Of a DNA stretch of 64,000 nucleotides, positions 9,311 to 20,304 are shown one piece after another. This DNA comes from Botrytis cinerea B05.10. Taxonomy: Eukaryota > Ascomycota > Leotiomycetes > Helotiales > Sclerotiniaceae. The position numbers were made by a program, and so were the translations under genes. Each line of letters starts with the position of its first letter. Within the stretch, counting starts at the first letter, position 1. The stretch covers positions 2,604,001-2,668,000 of the forward strand of contig NC_037310.1 of the NCBI RefSeq assembly GCF_000143535.2, read 5' to 3'. The notes under the pieces are model-generated. The model was not told the DNA's origin. It was given only the letters and a program-made list of their open reading frames with translations, and made no database searches.

Positions 9311-10555
9311 TTACAATTGCGCAAGCGCAACATCGGCAGCATAAGCCAAAGCAAACGCATCTCTCTTGGCCTTGCGGCAAGGTTGTCCGGGACGTCCGCA
9401 CCAAGCCTCAGCATTGGCCTCCGCCTCAGCAAGAGCTTCGCGCTTGCATGGTTGACCGGGGCGTCCGCACCAGGCCTCCGCAGTGGGCTCGGCAAGCGCC
9501 TCGGCAATAGCTTCAGCAGCACGCTTGACGGCACGGCAAGGTTGTCCGGGGCGTCCGCACCAGGCCTCGGCTTCGGGATCCGCCTCACGCTTCTCCTTGC
9601 ATGGCTGTCCGGGGCGTCCGCACCATGGCTCAGCAGTACGCTTACATGGTTGACCGGGACGTCCACACCAAGCCTCAGCTTCGGCGAGAGCCTCGCGTTT
9701 ACATGGTTGCCCGGGGCGTCCGCACCAAGCTTCGGCCTCGGCAAGAGCTTCTCTCTTGCATGGTTGTCCTGGGCGTCCGCACCAGGCCTCAGCATCGCGC
9801 TTGCATGGTTGTCCGGGACGTCCACACCAGGCCTCAGCCTCGCGGGCAACGACTTCGGAAACCTCACGGGTCTCGATGTTGAGGGATCTGAGGAACAGAT
9901 CAGAATCCTCAACGGTCTCGGCAGTAGCCTCGGCAAGATCTCTAGCGAGTCTCTTGGCCTCGAAGCAAGCTCCTCCAACCATGTTGCATCTCTTGATGGC
10001 AGCCTCGGAAACATCGGCTTCGGCATCACGTTTGCAGGGTTGTCCTGGGCGTCCACACCATGGCTCGGCGAAAGCCTCAGCGACGGCCTCAGCTGCGCGC
10101 TTGTTCTTGCGGCAAGGTTGTCCTGGACGTCCGCACCAAGCTTCGGCCTCGGCCTCTGCGAGAGGAGTACGTTTACATGGTTGTCCGGGGCGTCCACACC
10201 AGGCTTCTGGGAGAGCCTCGCGCTTACATGGCTGTCCTGGGCGTCCGCACCATGGCTCAGCATCACGCTTGCATGGCTGTCCGGGACGTCCACACCAAGC
10301 TTCGGCTTCTGGGGTACGCTTGCATGGTTGTCCTGGGCGTCCGCACCATGGCTCAGCGACAGGGGCAGCGACGGCGACGGCCTCACGTTTGCATGGTTGA
10401 CCGGGTCTAGAAGTATAAGTTAGCGATGAGTTCTGTCAAGAAATGCATCAGGGGGAAAGGAAATGATCTTACCTTCCGCACCATGGCTCTGGGACCGCAA
10501 CAGCGGTGGCAGTAGCAGCCAAGATGGCGAGAGCAATTGCGTTTGTGAACTTCAT
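9311..10555 (-). CDS. ppg1: Alpha-type mating pheromone precursor with 15 WCGRPGQPC copies (spliced)
   Basis: Secreted pheromone precursor of 392 residues. Exons are 10473..10555 and 9311..10406; the 66-nt intron (GTAAGA/CTAG) splits the first pheromone copy between Gly27 and the final Arg. Residues 1-20 form a signal peptide (MKFTNAIALAILAATATAVA). I count 15 copies of WCGRPGQPC, seven before and eight after a spacer. Most end in KR (Kex2 site); four use CRKNKR, CKEKR, CRAVKR or CRKAKR. Leaders rich in EA, AEA or AEP suit dipeptidyl aminopeptidase (Ste13-type) trimming. The central spacer (about 163-227) contains RCNMVGGACFEAKR, a second Cys-x6-Cys peptide between basic sites. The protein ends AADVALAQL. 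The peptide is expected to signal to a Ste2/Pre2-type receptor. Confidence 0.95.
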
Positions 10556-12150
10556 AATGAATGTAGTTTGAAGTTAATTGGTTTTTTTTTGAGTGAGTGT
10601 GGGTGTAAAATCTTAAAGATTGAATATGGGTAAGGAGAAAAGAAGAATCGTATCAAAAGCAACGAAGTTGACGTGATTTATAGATGATTGGATTTTGCAC
10701 TGTTCAGGATAAACAAGAAGATAAACCGGGAACTCCGTACCTGCGGGCCCAAAGGATCTTTGAAGAGACGTCCTTCTATTGGAGGTTGAAAAGGAAAATT
10801 TCCTGTTGTAGGTCTCAATAAGTTTGGAGGCGAGAGAAAAAGGGTGCAGAGACGACAAAGGCTTAGGAAACAATTTCTTTGGAAGATTGATTACCTTATA
10901 TCCACGTAGTGGGTTCGATATGAGGGCAAGAAAAGTTGCTTCTTAACTCCCTGTACAGAGTTTTCACGGAGTTTGGAGAAGCAATCTTCAATTTGATTGC
11001 AAAGTAAGCATGTGATATTCAAAGTTAGAATCGATTGTCATCTCAAGATATGGTGTATTGAGCCGATGATAATTCCATTCGATGTCATGTGTAGATATGC
11101 ATACCTGAAGGACTGAGGGCAACGCTTCCTAAATTCCCCGCCAGATTTACTCTCCTTGCAGAAAATTTCTTCTATATCAAAAGACTCTTCTGACACTAAC
11201 AGAGAACCTATTCAAAATTTCAAAGACCGCTTCAGATTCTGTGAGGATATAATAAAGAGCATATATCCCGTGACTTTAATGGGAAGAAGAAGTATTCTAT
11301 TGAGTACTCTATTGAGATCTTATTGAACACCCCTTTCGTACTCGCTTAAAAAGATCAAAAAAAGGCAACACGGATTTTTTCATTCATCCCATCACCCCAT
11401 CTAATGAACTGACATATATCAACAGAAAGCAAATACGAACTAAAGGGATTCTTAGACCAAAGATGAAGCTAGAAGACATCAAGAACATTCTAGAATGGGC
11501 TTATTACTAGAGCTGCAGGAGTTTGTTTGTTGCATAGTAGACTAACTGCTTTCTTTACTAGAGTGCATTCAAGCCAAAAAGGCAAACATGAAGACAAACA
11601 TGAGGAAAATATACGATATTCTTTGATAATAGGAGGTTGACCAGTAAAACCATAATAACAACTCTGAAAATGCCGAATAAATTGCGACAAAACTAAGGGG
11701 GGCTAAGAGACGGCCTAGTCACGCTGAAAGTTTCGATCGGGACGAGAAGACAAGATATCAAGTTCCAGAATTGGACTTGGCTAGACCTATGGGCTTTTGT
11801 GAATTGCGTATGGAATATTTTGGAGTGAAAGAGTTATGGTTAAATTTGTACAATGCTTCAAAAAAGCCAAACGGACTGTAGCCACCGACTCACTTGGCGT
11901 CTCCTTACTGCAAAGGTAAAATGTTGAGATGTTCAAATGCCGAGGATCATGCCCCAGGGGTAATTGCAATCATCAATATGAAAACAGGAAAAGGTATGCA
12001 TTCAAAACAAAAGCCATGTGATGGGATATTCAAAACCAGCCATTGACTTCAGGGCTGCGGAGCTAATTGCCTCTTAAATTGAAATCTGATCAAACTTTTT
12101 TCTAAGCTACAAATATTTTGTTACATCATCTACCCAATATGTTACTATGC
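10556..12150. promoter_or_regulatory. ppg1 upstream region
   Basis: 1.6 kb between the ppg1 start and the 3' end of erj5, both minus strand. It should contain the ppg1 promoter and 5' UTR. Open frames here are short and not protein-like. I did not identify a specific pheromone-response or HMG-box site with confidence. Confidence 0.45.
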
Positions 12151-13498
12151 TCAACGACCATTCTTCTTATTTCTCCTTGTTGCTTTACCATTGCCGTTGA
12201 TAGCAGTGGTCTTAACCTTTTCAAGAACTTCAAAATCATCAGCACCGGAACTGCTAGATGCTTCTTCAACCTCTTCATATTCTTCCTCGACTGGAGTTTT
12301 GTTCAAGACACGACCAATAGTTTTGTTGAAAGCGAAGATTGGTAAGCGGAAAAGAGCAGTTTCTCTCATGGAAGGGGCAGGCAGCTCGTCAAGCTAAATT
12401 GTAAGTTAGTAAGATGTTTTGAAATAAATTAAGGAGTGACTTACATCAAGCAAGAATTCTTGGGTTTTGCCATCCTCGTCAGGTTGTTCCAAGTAAACAT
12501 TATTGGCAGAATCAACCACGAGAATTTTGCCATTTTCGGCAACGACCCTCTTCTTTGGTCCAGTAATAGTGGTTGGAGTTCCGGGTGCTGATGCCTTAGC
12601 CTTCTTGACTTTCTTGTCAGTCTTGTCAGTCTTGGAGAATTTCTCTTGTCTGCGTCGCTCCTTTCGGTTCATTGGTTGCATAGGATCGGCATCACCATCG
12701 GTATCGGTTCCAGGTGTAGAGACTCCATCAAGACCAGGGATATTGAGGTTGGAATTTCCACCCCATGCAGCATTTCTTGCAAATGTGATGTATCTTTCAA
12801 CGAACTCGCGCTGTCTTTTCCAACTCAAATAGAGGGCGAGATAATGGCCTCCACCGCCAACAAAGATGAAGAGGCCTACAAGCACTGAGCCAAAACCAGG
12901 ACGGAATCGAGCATAGTAATATCCAGTGCCCTTCCACTTTGGGAATCCATTCTTCAGAAAGTGGTCATAACGTGCGCGACCTTCTCCCAAAAGAATCTTG
13001 TTTATAAGACCCAAACGTGTAAATCGATCGCTGGCTTGTTGGTAATGTGCCTTGATTTCAGCTTGCGAAGGACCCTTTGAGACATTGGCCCCAGACTTCT
13101 TGTTCTTAGACTTTTCGCCCTTTCCTGTAGATTTATCGGCAACGAATTGAGCCTTGACCTTATCAGGATGTTGAGTACGGGACTTCTTTTTGTACGCAGC
13201 TCTGATTTCCTCTTGGTTGGCCGATGGTTTAATATCGAGGAGATCGTAAAATGTAACCTCGGGGCCGTCATGGGTAGCAACTTCGTTCTGCAGACGAAAG
13301 ATTTCTTGATCTATAATTTGCCATGAGCTGATTGATACATTCAAAGTGTGCAAGACGTAGTTCAGGTGAGGAATTGGGCCGAAATTGACAAATATCAATG
13401 GGGTGGGCTATATAAGCCAACTCACCTTCTTTACTCCATGCCGCAACAAAGGCCAAAAGACAGGCCAATATGGCGAAGGTATAGAAAGAACCTCTCAT
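12151..13498 (-). CDS. ERJ5: ER membrane J-domain protein Erj5 (spliced, 3 exons)
   Basis: Type I ER membrane co-chaperone that stimulates Hsp70/BiP. Exons 13426..13498, 12445..13310 and 12151..12393 give 393 residues; introns have GTGAGT/TAG and GTAAGT/TAG ends. Residues 1-20 are a signal peptide (MRGSFYTFAILACLLAFVAA). The J domain starts with FYDLLDIKPSANQEEIRAAY at 45-64, HPD is at 72-74, and a lysine-rich insert of about 30 residues precedes helix IV (ARYDHFLKNGFP). A membrane segment spans about 164-188 (GSVLVGLFIFVGGGGHYLAL). The cytosolic tail has acidic (EEEYEEVEEASSSS) and basic (RRNKKNGR) clusters. The layout matches fungal Erj5 rather than Sec63, which has more membrane spans and a Brl domain. 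Confidence 0.9.
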
Positions 13499-14809
13499 CT
13501 TGGCTGAATTAAGAAAAAGCTGGGAGTATCAATTCGAAGAAGCACACCGACGATGTGGCCCTTCTGCTATTAATACTTTCTTCTTTCTTCCTTTCTCACT
13601 TTACCGGAACGTTCTCCTGGTGAATGGAATTATATAAAGATGACAGCGAGATTTTTAGGATACTGCCAAGGATGGCCGCTTAGTGGAATTCTGGACCTGG
13701 GGGTAGACTCGGTGTGTACCTAGTATGTAAATGCCCTCTGCTTAGTCATTCACCTTGCAACAATTCCATAGGTTGGCCGATGGAGGATTCTCATGGTTGC
13801 GCGGAGTTGTGCATTTTGTGCATTTTATGTATTTTATGCACTCCATGTGTAAAATACATGAATCCCAAGGCCCCATGCCTTGCTGTCTCCAATTGTTCAT
13901 TGGATCGTCCTGGGATAGCTTCATGCATCATGCAAGTACACGCTTTTCCCATCCGCACGCTTCTCTCTTCATCCTTCCCACCCTCCCATCTCTCTCTCTG
14001 CCCTTCCAAGTTCTCCATCGGTGTTTTGGGGGCGCCGATTTACCCAAAGCTTCACCGCAACCCATATTAAATCGGTGCTACGGATCCCACCTGGAACTTT
14101 TCATTCATCTTCTTTCCTCCCCCCCTCCCTTCCTCCCTTCCTTTTCCTTCTCCAACTCTTGATCTGCTTCTTTTCTAGAAGATCTTTCACAGGACGTTTG
14201 AAGACAGAACTTCTCGAATCTGCATGTGTTTCAGATCCCTTATTTAACCCCCCTGGCTGAGCGCCCGGACTCTTCCTCTATTGAGGCTTTTTAAAATTCC
14301 TAATCTTCCTCCCCCGGCAGCTCTTGCTGGGGATCGATCTCTCACAGAGGGTGTAAGGGGCCAATCGTTCGTTTGTTTCCTCAAGGGATAAATTAATCAC
14401 GAAACTTACAATCTCGACGCAGCTACAGTCGAGTTCATCTATCTATAAAAATCTATCCGTTAGATCTTCAATCGCTTTTACACTCCCGTACGCAACTCAT
14501 TCGTAAGTCTTTTCCATCATGACCAATTGGTATCCATTCCTTCATTCGTGCCTTCTACTTGGCTTGCATCCATTATCTCCTGCCTATTTGATGACGAATG
14601 CTGACCAGAACTTTTTTATATTGACAGATCTCTTAAACAAAGGCACTTCAAGGGGGAACTTATTTTCAAACGTCTCACCAAACCTTCTTTCTTTACAAAC
14701 CCATTGCAGATACAAGAATCTTGAACAATTCTTCAGCGATTCATAAAGTAGCCCTCTACATTTATAAAAATTTCTTCAAACGTTTGGATTCTTCTCACCA
14801 ACAGACACA
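13499..14809. promoter_or_regulatory. Divergent promoter region of erj5 and yip3
   Basis: 1.3 kb. It contains pyrimidine-rich tracts (13970-14000, 14115-14155) typical of fungal promoters and a probable 5' UTR intron for yip3, listed separately. No other gene is supported. Confidence 0.45.
14503..14627 (+). other. Probable 5' UTR intron of yip3
   Basis: GTAAGT donor at 14503, a consensus branch site GCTGAC near 14600-14605 and the acceptor TTGACAG ending at 14627 form a textbook fungal intron upstream of the yip3 start. It would remove the ATG at 14519 and its open frame from the leader. Confidence 0.6.
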
Positions 14810-15340
14810 ATGTCTCGGATCAACATCCCCTTCGACGTTATTACGTCTCGATTCAACCTGTCCGACAGATTTTCCGGTGTGCGATCACAATCTTTATCTA
14901 CCAGATTTGCCAATCTGAAGCCTGTCAACGAGTTCTTCGACTTCAAACGCCTCTCCAAACCGGCAAACTTTGGTGAAGTTCAGTCCAGAGTTAACTATAA
15001 CCTTGGACACTTCGCCAGCAACTACTTTGCATTATTCATTATGCTTAGTATTTACAGCTTGCTCACCAATCTCCTACTCTTATTCGATATCATTCTCGCT
15101 GTAGGAGGAATGTGGGCTATCGGAAAGCTCGAGGGACAAGATTTGAACGTTGCCGGTTTCCAAGCTACATCCTCGCAACTTTACACCGGTCTCTTAATTG
15201 TCGCAGTTCCTCTTGGAATCATTGCGTCACCATTCACAACACTTCTCTGGCTCATTGGAGCAAGTGGAGTCAGCATTATAGGACATGCCTCATTCATGGA
15301 CAAACCAATCGATGAGGCTTTTTCCGGGGAGGCGGTCTAG
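14810..15340 (+). CDS. YIP3: PRA1-family prenylated Rab acceptor (Yip3-like)
   Basis: Integral membrane protein of 176 residues acting in ER-Golgi traffic by binding prenylated Rab GTPases. The N-terminal cytosolic part (1-65) ends in the conserved FFDFKRLSKPANFGEVQSRV followed by NYNLGHFASNYF. Two long hydrophobic hairpins follow (about 72-103 and 120-160), as in PRA1 proteins, and a short acidic tail (DEAFSGEAV) ends it. Length equals the family norm. The stop is 26 nt from the ATG of the next gene on the same strand. A 5' UTR intron is likely. Confidence 0.92.
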   Translation: MSRINIPFDVITSRFNLSDRFSGVRSQSLSTRFANLKPVNEFFDFKRLSKPANFGEVQSRVNYNLGHFASNYFALFIMLSIYSLLTNLLLLFDIILAVGGMWAIGKLEGQDLNVAGFQATSSQLYTGLLIVAVPLGIIASPFTTLLWLIGASGVSIIGHASFMDKPIDEAFSGEAV

Positions 15341-15366
15341 ACGGTCGGCCGCAATCTCCCAAATCT

Positions 15367-16632
15367 ATGCCCCAATGGGGAAGACCACCAGGGGCGAAGG
15401 GGAGCAGGAGGAGGAGGCAGTGGGAGCAGGATCAAGGTCATTGGCAACAGTCGCGTGTCGAGGAGCTTGATAGCGAGGGTGATACAGATACACAAGGCGT
15501 TGGGTTACATCTGGGCGAGAAACGATTTGCAAGCGATCCACTTCATTTCACGGGTATAGATATTTCTTCAAACACAAGGCCTAGGCGAGGTTATTCTTAC
15601 GATGAGGCCGAGAGATCTTCCGAGTCCGATTCTGAAGACTCCGACTATCATGATGGTGGTGACAAACAATTAGCTTTGCGAGGGGATAGCGAGGAAGCAA
15701 TAGTACAAGGTGCTCTAGCTCGTATTCGACGTGCTCAAGAAAAGGGTAGACAAGATGTGAAGCTCACACAAGAAGAGCTTGATGCCTTGGAACGCCGACG
15801 AATTCGTATGCAAGCTGCTGCTGCCGCGAAAGCTGCCAAGAAAGGAAGCAGTGGAAGTGGAGCTGAAAAGAAACGACGAAGCGATCGAAAAACTGTTGAT
15901 ATTGCATCTCTCATGGACCCGAAGCCAGCTAGTGATCCAAAGAAAAGAAAGTCGAAAAGAAAATCTGGTAGTTCTTCACACAGTGCTGCCGCGGGACCTG
16001 GAATCCTTGTTGATGGACCAGATGGACCTTCGTATACTCCAATAGGTGGTTACCATCCTTCGGACAGAGGCACATCTCGTTCTCGTTCATCAGCACGTCA
16101 TGGCCATTCACCCCCAGGTACGAGTCGACATTTCTCTGACGGCATGCGTCCTACTTCCCATAACAACAGTCCTCGTCGTTCCTTACCCGAAGAAGAAAGC
16201 TGGCATTCCACCAATAGCAAACGGACTTCTCTTTCTTCTCAATACCATGTTGCTGATCCCTTTGATTACCAGGTTACCGCTGATCAGCCACCACCCGTCC
16301 CGCAACAGTACGCACAATCATCTTCTGGTCGTCACAATTATTCCGGTCCTGCCGACATTTCTTATACTTCCGTTCGACGCAGTTTACCACAAGGCTATGC
16401 TGCTACCGATAGGATCCCTTCTGATTCATCCCTCAGATATCGAACTTCTCCGAGGGGAGAAAGAGAAGTCATCACTATTCCTGATAGTAGTGAAGAATCC
16501 GATTCAGCCGATGAGCTAGCGAATGAAGTACAAGTTTTTCCGGAGGAACGAGAACGAGTAGTTTCTAGGAGACCTGCACCTGTGAGTGGGGGTGGGAGTG
16601 GAAGCGGGAGAAGAAAAGGCAAAGGAAGATAA
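15367..16632 (+). CDS. Basic serine-rich protein with NLS and SUMO-interacting-like motif, function unknown
   Basis: 421 residues, mostly disordered. In order: a basic N-terminus (GSRRRRQWEQDQ), an acidic serine stretch (RSSESDSEDSDYHDGG, about 79-94), a charged helix at about 110-145 containing LTQEELDALERRRIRMQ, bipartite-NLS-like clusters (AEKKRRSDRK and DPKKRKSKRKSG), a Ser/Pro/Tyr-rich region, and VITIPDSSEESDSADE from residue 368, a textbook SUMO-interacting motif (hydrophobic VITI then Ser/Asp/Glu). I infer a nuclear protein; no catalytic domain is visible. The frame is open upstream to 15316 with no earlier ATG, so the annotated start is the first Met. I recall similar unnamed proteins in filamentous ascomycetes. 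Confidence 0.75.
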   Translation: MPQWGRPPGAKGSRRRRQWEQDQGHWQQSRVEELDSEGDTDTQGVGLHLGEKRFASDPLHFTGIDISSNTRPRRGYSYDEAERSSESDSEDSDYHDGGDKQLALRGDSEEAIVQGALARIRRAQEKGRQDVKLTQEELDALERRRIRMQAAAAAKAAKKGSSGSGAEKKRRSDRKTVDIASLMDPKPASDPKKRKSKRKSGSSSHSAAAGPGILVDGPDGPSYTPIGGYHPSDRGTSRSRSSARHGHSPPGTSRHFSDGMRPTSHNNSPRRSLPEEESWHSTNSKRTSLSSQYHVADPFDYQVTADQPPPVPQQYAQSSSGRHNYSGPADISYTSVRRSLPQGYAATDRIPSDSSLRYRTSPRGEREVITIPDSSEESDSADELANEVQVFPEERERVVSRRPAPVSGGGSGSGRRKGKGR

Positions 16633-17229
16633 AAATATGGGAATCTCGTTTATGGAGCTGTTCAATAACTAGACTTTAACTCTTTGCTCTTCAATGAATT
16701 ATTTCTTGCCAAAATTGTGCTCTTTTTATCTGATTTGTGATTTTGTGGGTTGTGTATGGTATGGTTTCAAGGCAGTTTGTTGGTGATGGGATTATGCATA
16801 CATATACCACCTACCTAGATGATGCCCGCATCTTCGGAGTTGATTGAAGACAATAGAAATACTCGAATCTCTAACTATTATGACGCATGAATTATAATGC
16901 ATTTTTGTGATGGATAAGTAGATGGCATACAGAATGGAAGATGGATGAGGGGATTAATAGGCAAAGTCTCTTGAGCAAGATATTGTATTGTGTGTTGTGT
17001 ATTGTGTTGTATTGTATTATATTGCAATTATATTTGTATTGATTGGCGTGAATTAGTGTCGAGAAGTGGGAATTATTGTGCGTGCCTATTACCTATTACC
17101 TATTCCATAATTTTGCACTATTCATTTCCCTCCCTCTCTCTCTCTCTCTTTCAAGATTCCCTCAAGCGAATTCCCCTTCCCCTCTCTCTCCCACCAAAAC
17201 CAACCCAACCCAACCCAATCAAACACACC
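16633..17229. other. Convergent 3' intergenic region
   Basis: About 0.6 kb between two convergent genes, with TATTG-type repeats near 16985-17025 and a pyrimidine tract at about 17125-17205. It presumably holds both 3' UTRs. Nothing else is visible. Confidence 0.5.
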
Positions 17230-18976
17230 CTACTGAAAACTCATACCCAACACAGCACCCACATCCCCACCCCTCTTATGCAAATCCAAAATCATCTGAC
17301 CGAACAGCCCATTCGCCCAGCTAAACCACTGACGCGTCCACTGGTGCTGATCAAACGAATTGATCGATTCGTGGATCAGACCTAGGCCGTCGGTGCTGCT
17401 GACGATTTCTTTGAGGGTGCTGTAGATTTCGGTTGGTGAGGAGGTGGTCAGGATGCGGATTATGCTGGCCATGGGCCAGGCGTTGCCGGGTCCGACGTGT
17501 GGGCCGCCGACGCTGGTGTGGGGTGTTAGTGAGCGGAAAGGGGAAAGAGGAAAGGGGGAGGGGAGAGGGGAGAGAACTCACGCGTTGATAACGGGACCGC
17601 GCATGAAGTAGGGGTTGTCTTTTGAGAGGATGAATTTGCGGGTGTTTTGGTAGATTGTGTCGTTTACGCTTAGGTAACCGAGGAAAGGAGCTGCAAGGAG
17701 AGAGGGAATATTGGCGTCGTCCATGCGGTTTGCTGGTGTTTGGTTTGGTTAGATAATTGATGGGTCTTGGTTTGAGGGGTTGAGACGCGGACGAGTGACT
17801 TACCAGAACCGAATCCATCGACCTCGTAGGCGTATACTTTTCCGTAGACGGGATCATTTACAATACCGTATTTGGTGATGGAGGCTCGGATGCTGCTTGC
17901 GAAAGTGTGCATGTGGTCTGAGAGCTCTTTTTGGCCGGAGATTTGGGCCATGATTTTACTGCACGATTCGAGGTAGCGGGAGAACATCATGTTTGCTGGG
18001 ATGAATAGTTGATAGATGGTTCTGTGGTAATATGGTAAGCTTTTGTGACATCTGTGGTTTCTGGAGACAATACTCACGCATCGTCACTGGGTCTGAATGC
18101 AGATCGGATCAGTCCAGTGCCTTCTTGAACAGGATTTCCAGCTCCAGTGTTACTCAGTGTCTCGGTTGAACTGGTTGTTTCTCGTTGCCATGTATATGGG
18201 CTTGTGTTCACACTGCCATTTGCAGAATATGTTCCGATCAAAAGCCCTTCCGTTGTGGAAATGATGGTCTCGATAGCATTAACCCAATTGAATTTTTGGA
18301 AAAACGTGATATCACCCGTAGCATCGTAGTAGTCGCTTGAGATTTCTAAGAATGCAGCCAAAGAGTCTAATTCATATTTACACTCAAAGACAACACTGGT
18401 GGGTTCGGCGGGGGTGAAGTTGTCTGGGGTTGGTTGGTTTTGTTGTGGTGCAATTCCACTTTCGACGGGTGCTTGGAAGGAATTGCAGTATGGCGCTTCG
18501 AGAATGTATCGAGCTTGAAGATTGATGACACCTCGATAGAGACTTGCAAGGGAATCTTGAGACGAATCATTTGTCAATAATGGCAAGTAGCTCTGCATCT
18601 GGTTTGCCGAATCTCGTAGCCACATAGCATCGATGTCTCCAGTAATCAAGAATGTCAATTCTTCTTCCGCGTTGTCTGCTGCATAGCCTCTCCACTTCAC
18701 AGCTGTATCGAGAGAATTGGGAAATGAGTTTTGGAATATGCGGTAGAGATCAGGGTCCGCAATCACCGACTCCATATCGCTTATGGTTTTCTCTACAATT
18801 GAGGAGTTGAAAGTCCGACATGCGGGTTCCGGTCTCATCCATGATAATGCATATCTTCCGCTGCTAAGAGGTGGATGTTGTGTGAGGGAATATTGAGAGT
18901 AATCTGGACATTGTGCTTGAACTGTAGAGAGCAAGAATGTAGCCGCAACGGCGACATTGTTAGACAAGACTTTCAT
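17230..18976 (-). CDS. Secreted GH125 exo-alpha-1,6-mannosidase (spliced, 4 exons)
   Basis: Glycoside hydrolase family 125 (metal-independent exo-alpha-1,6-mannosidase, old DUF1237). Exons 18078..18976, 17804..18021, 17582..17732 and 17230..17512 give 516 residues; the three introns are 56, 71 and 69 nt with GTGAGT or GTAAGT donors and CAG acceptors. A signal peptide covers residues 1-21 ([21 protein letters not shown]). Family signatures include [17 protein letters not shown] near 110-126, [15 protein letters not shown], the [20 protein letters not shown] segment around 280-300, [16 protein letters not shown] and [14 protein letters not shown] near 424-437. It likely trims alpha-1,6-mannose from glycoproteins or mannan outside the cell. 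Length fits the family. Confidence 0.93.
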
Positions 18977-20304
18977 GATAGTATCGGCACTCTGAACCTT
19001 TGGTTTGAATGGATGGCCTAGACTTGGAAGGAATTGAAAGAAAATTGATGCACTTATTCCCTACAGTAATAAGTGCCTGTGAATCTTTAACCCAAGCAAC
19101 CTCCGAGGGGATATGATCGTATATACATGTAATAATAAGTCTGGCCAACATCGGTTAATCAGGTACCAGATGTATTGAGTTGTTTACCCCGCGATCTCCT
19201 CTCAATTCACCACACAACCATGCCGGTGTAAAAAGTATTCACTGGCGCGTGAGATCATTATGCTTTTGTGAAGCTCCATGCGTGACTCAAAAGAGGAAGG
19301 TGTAAAGTATACGACCGGACGATTCGTTGCAAATTCATCGATTCGTCCATACCCTTGTCAGGGCAGATGCGGACCCAAGGTCATTTGCTATCCATCGGAT
19401 AATGGCATAAGAGACTGACTACTGAGCAGTGAACACCTTGTTTGCACAACTGCACTTGCTTGTTGTCATATTGTGGTGCTCTTAGTCAAAAGGTTGTGAT
19501 CTGCGAGAGTTTGCGGGGTTGTGCTTCCTTGGCGTACGAGCAGACTTCGCGGTACATCTGCCCGAGCCGAGATGTTGGCGAATGGTGTGGTCTAATTCCC
19601 GAGAAAGTCCCGATTGATATTTTGGATTTTTATTATTAATTTGTACCTACCTTAGTTGAAAGCATCTGGCATTGAGAGTGTGAGGTGGTGTCTCAGGACT
19701 GTGATAGGACGATATCTACTGTATATGTGGTTACGCTTTCACGACAGTGGTCTGTACAGTGAAGGAAAGCATTGATGGCTGCGGAAAAGAGACAGCGGTG
19801 TCTACAGCTATCCTAGTTTATACTAACAAGTTGCACTCCTTTACAGGAACCGTTCATTATGGATGGGTGCTTGTATGCGTATCTTCATTGTCATTGCCAT
19901 TGCCATGAGAGATCTAGTGGGAGCTGGTGTTGTCTGTCTGCATCGTTGTATGGGTGCACCGGGCGGTAGACGGCTTCTATTGAGTCGCATTGTCGGTAGC
20001 GTAGAACAGAACAGGGATTATTTTAACTGCATACTTCTTCGAAACCTACCAAGTAGCTCCAAGTATCTAGTATCTGTCTATTGATTTTCTATTTGCACGA
20101 AAAGACAACTCTCACACATTTTCATTTTCATTTTCATTTCCAATTACCTCTCTTTACTGATTGTTTTATGTATACATCTTGATGGAGTGATTGACTAGAC
20201 TGAGGAAATTTATGCTTCGCGACTTTATATGCTCACGCGTAGTGGGGTTGATATATCAAAAAGATCTCGAGCTTATTGGCATATGATTTTGACTAACATC
20301 GAAT
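18977..20304. promoter_or_regulatory. Divergent promoter region of GH125 and valyl-tRNA synthetase
   Basis: 1.3 kb with no supported gene. A TTTTCA tandem run near 20118-20138 lies upstream of the synthetase. Small open frames (19442..19639, 19863..20084) lack protein-like character. Confidence 0.45.

Noticed and set aside
9296..10423. Long plus-strand ORF (375 codons) opposite ppg1, and other long frames there
   Set aside because: The repeat unit is a multiple of three without stops in several frames, so open frames in all directions are by-products. Only the minus frame gives a signal peptide, Kex2 sites and the known peptide.
14519..14746. Plus-strand ORF of 75 codons before yip3
   Set aside because: Its ATG lies within a probable 5' UTR intron (14503-14627).
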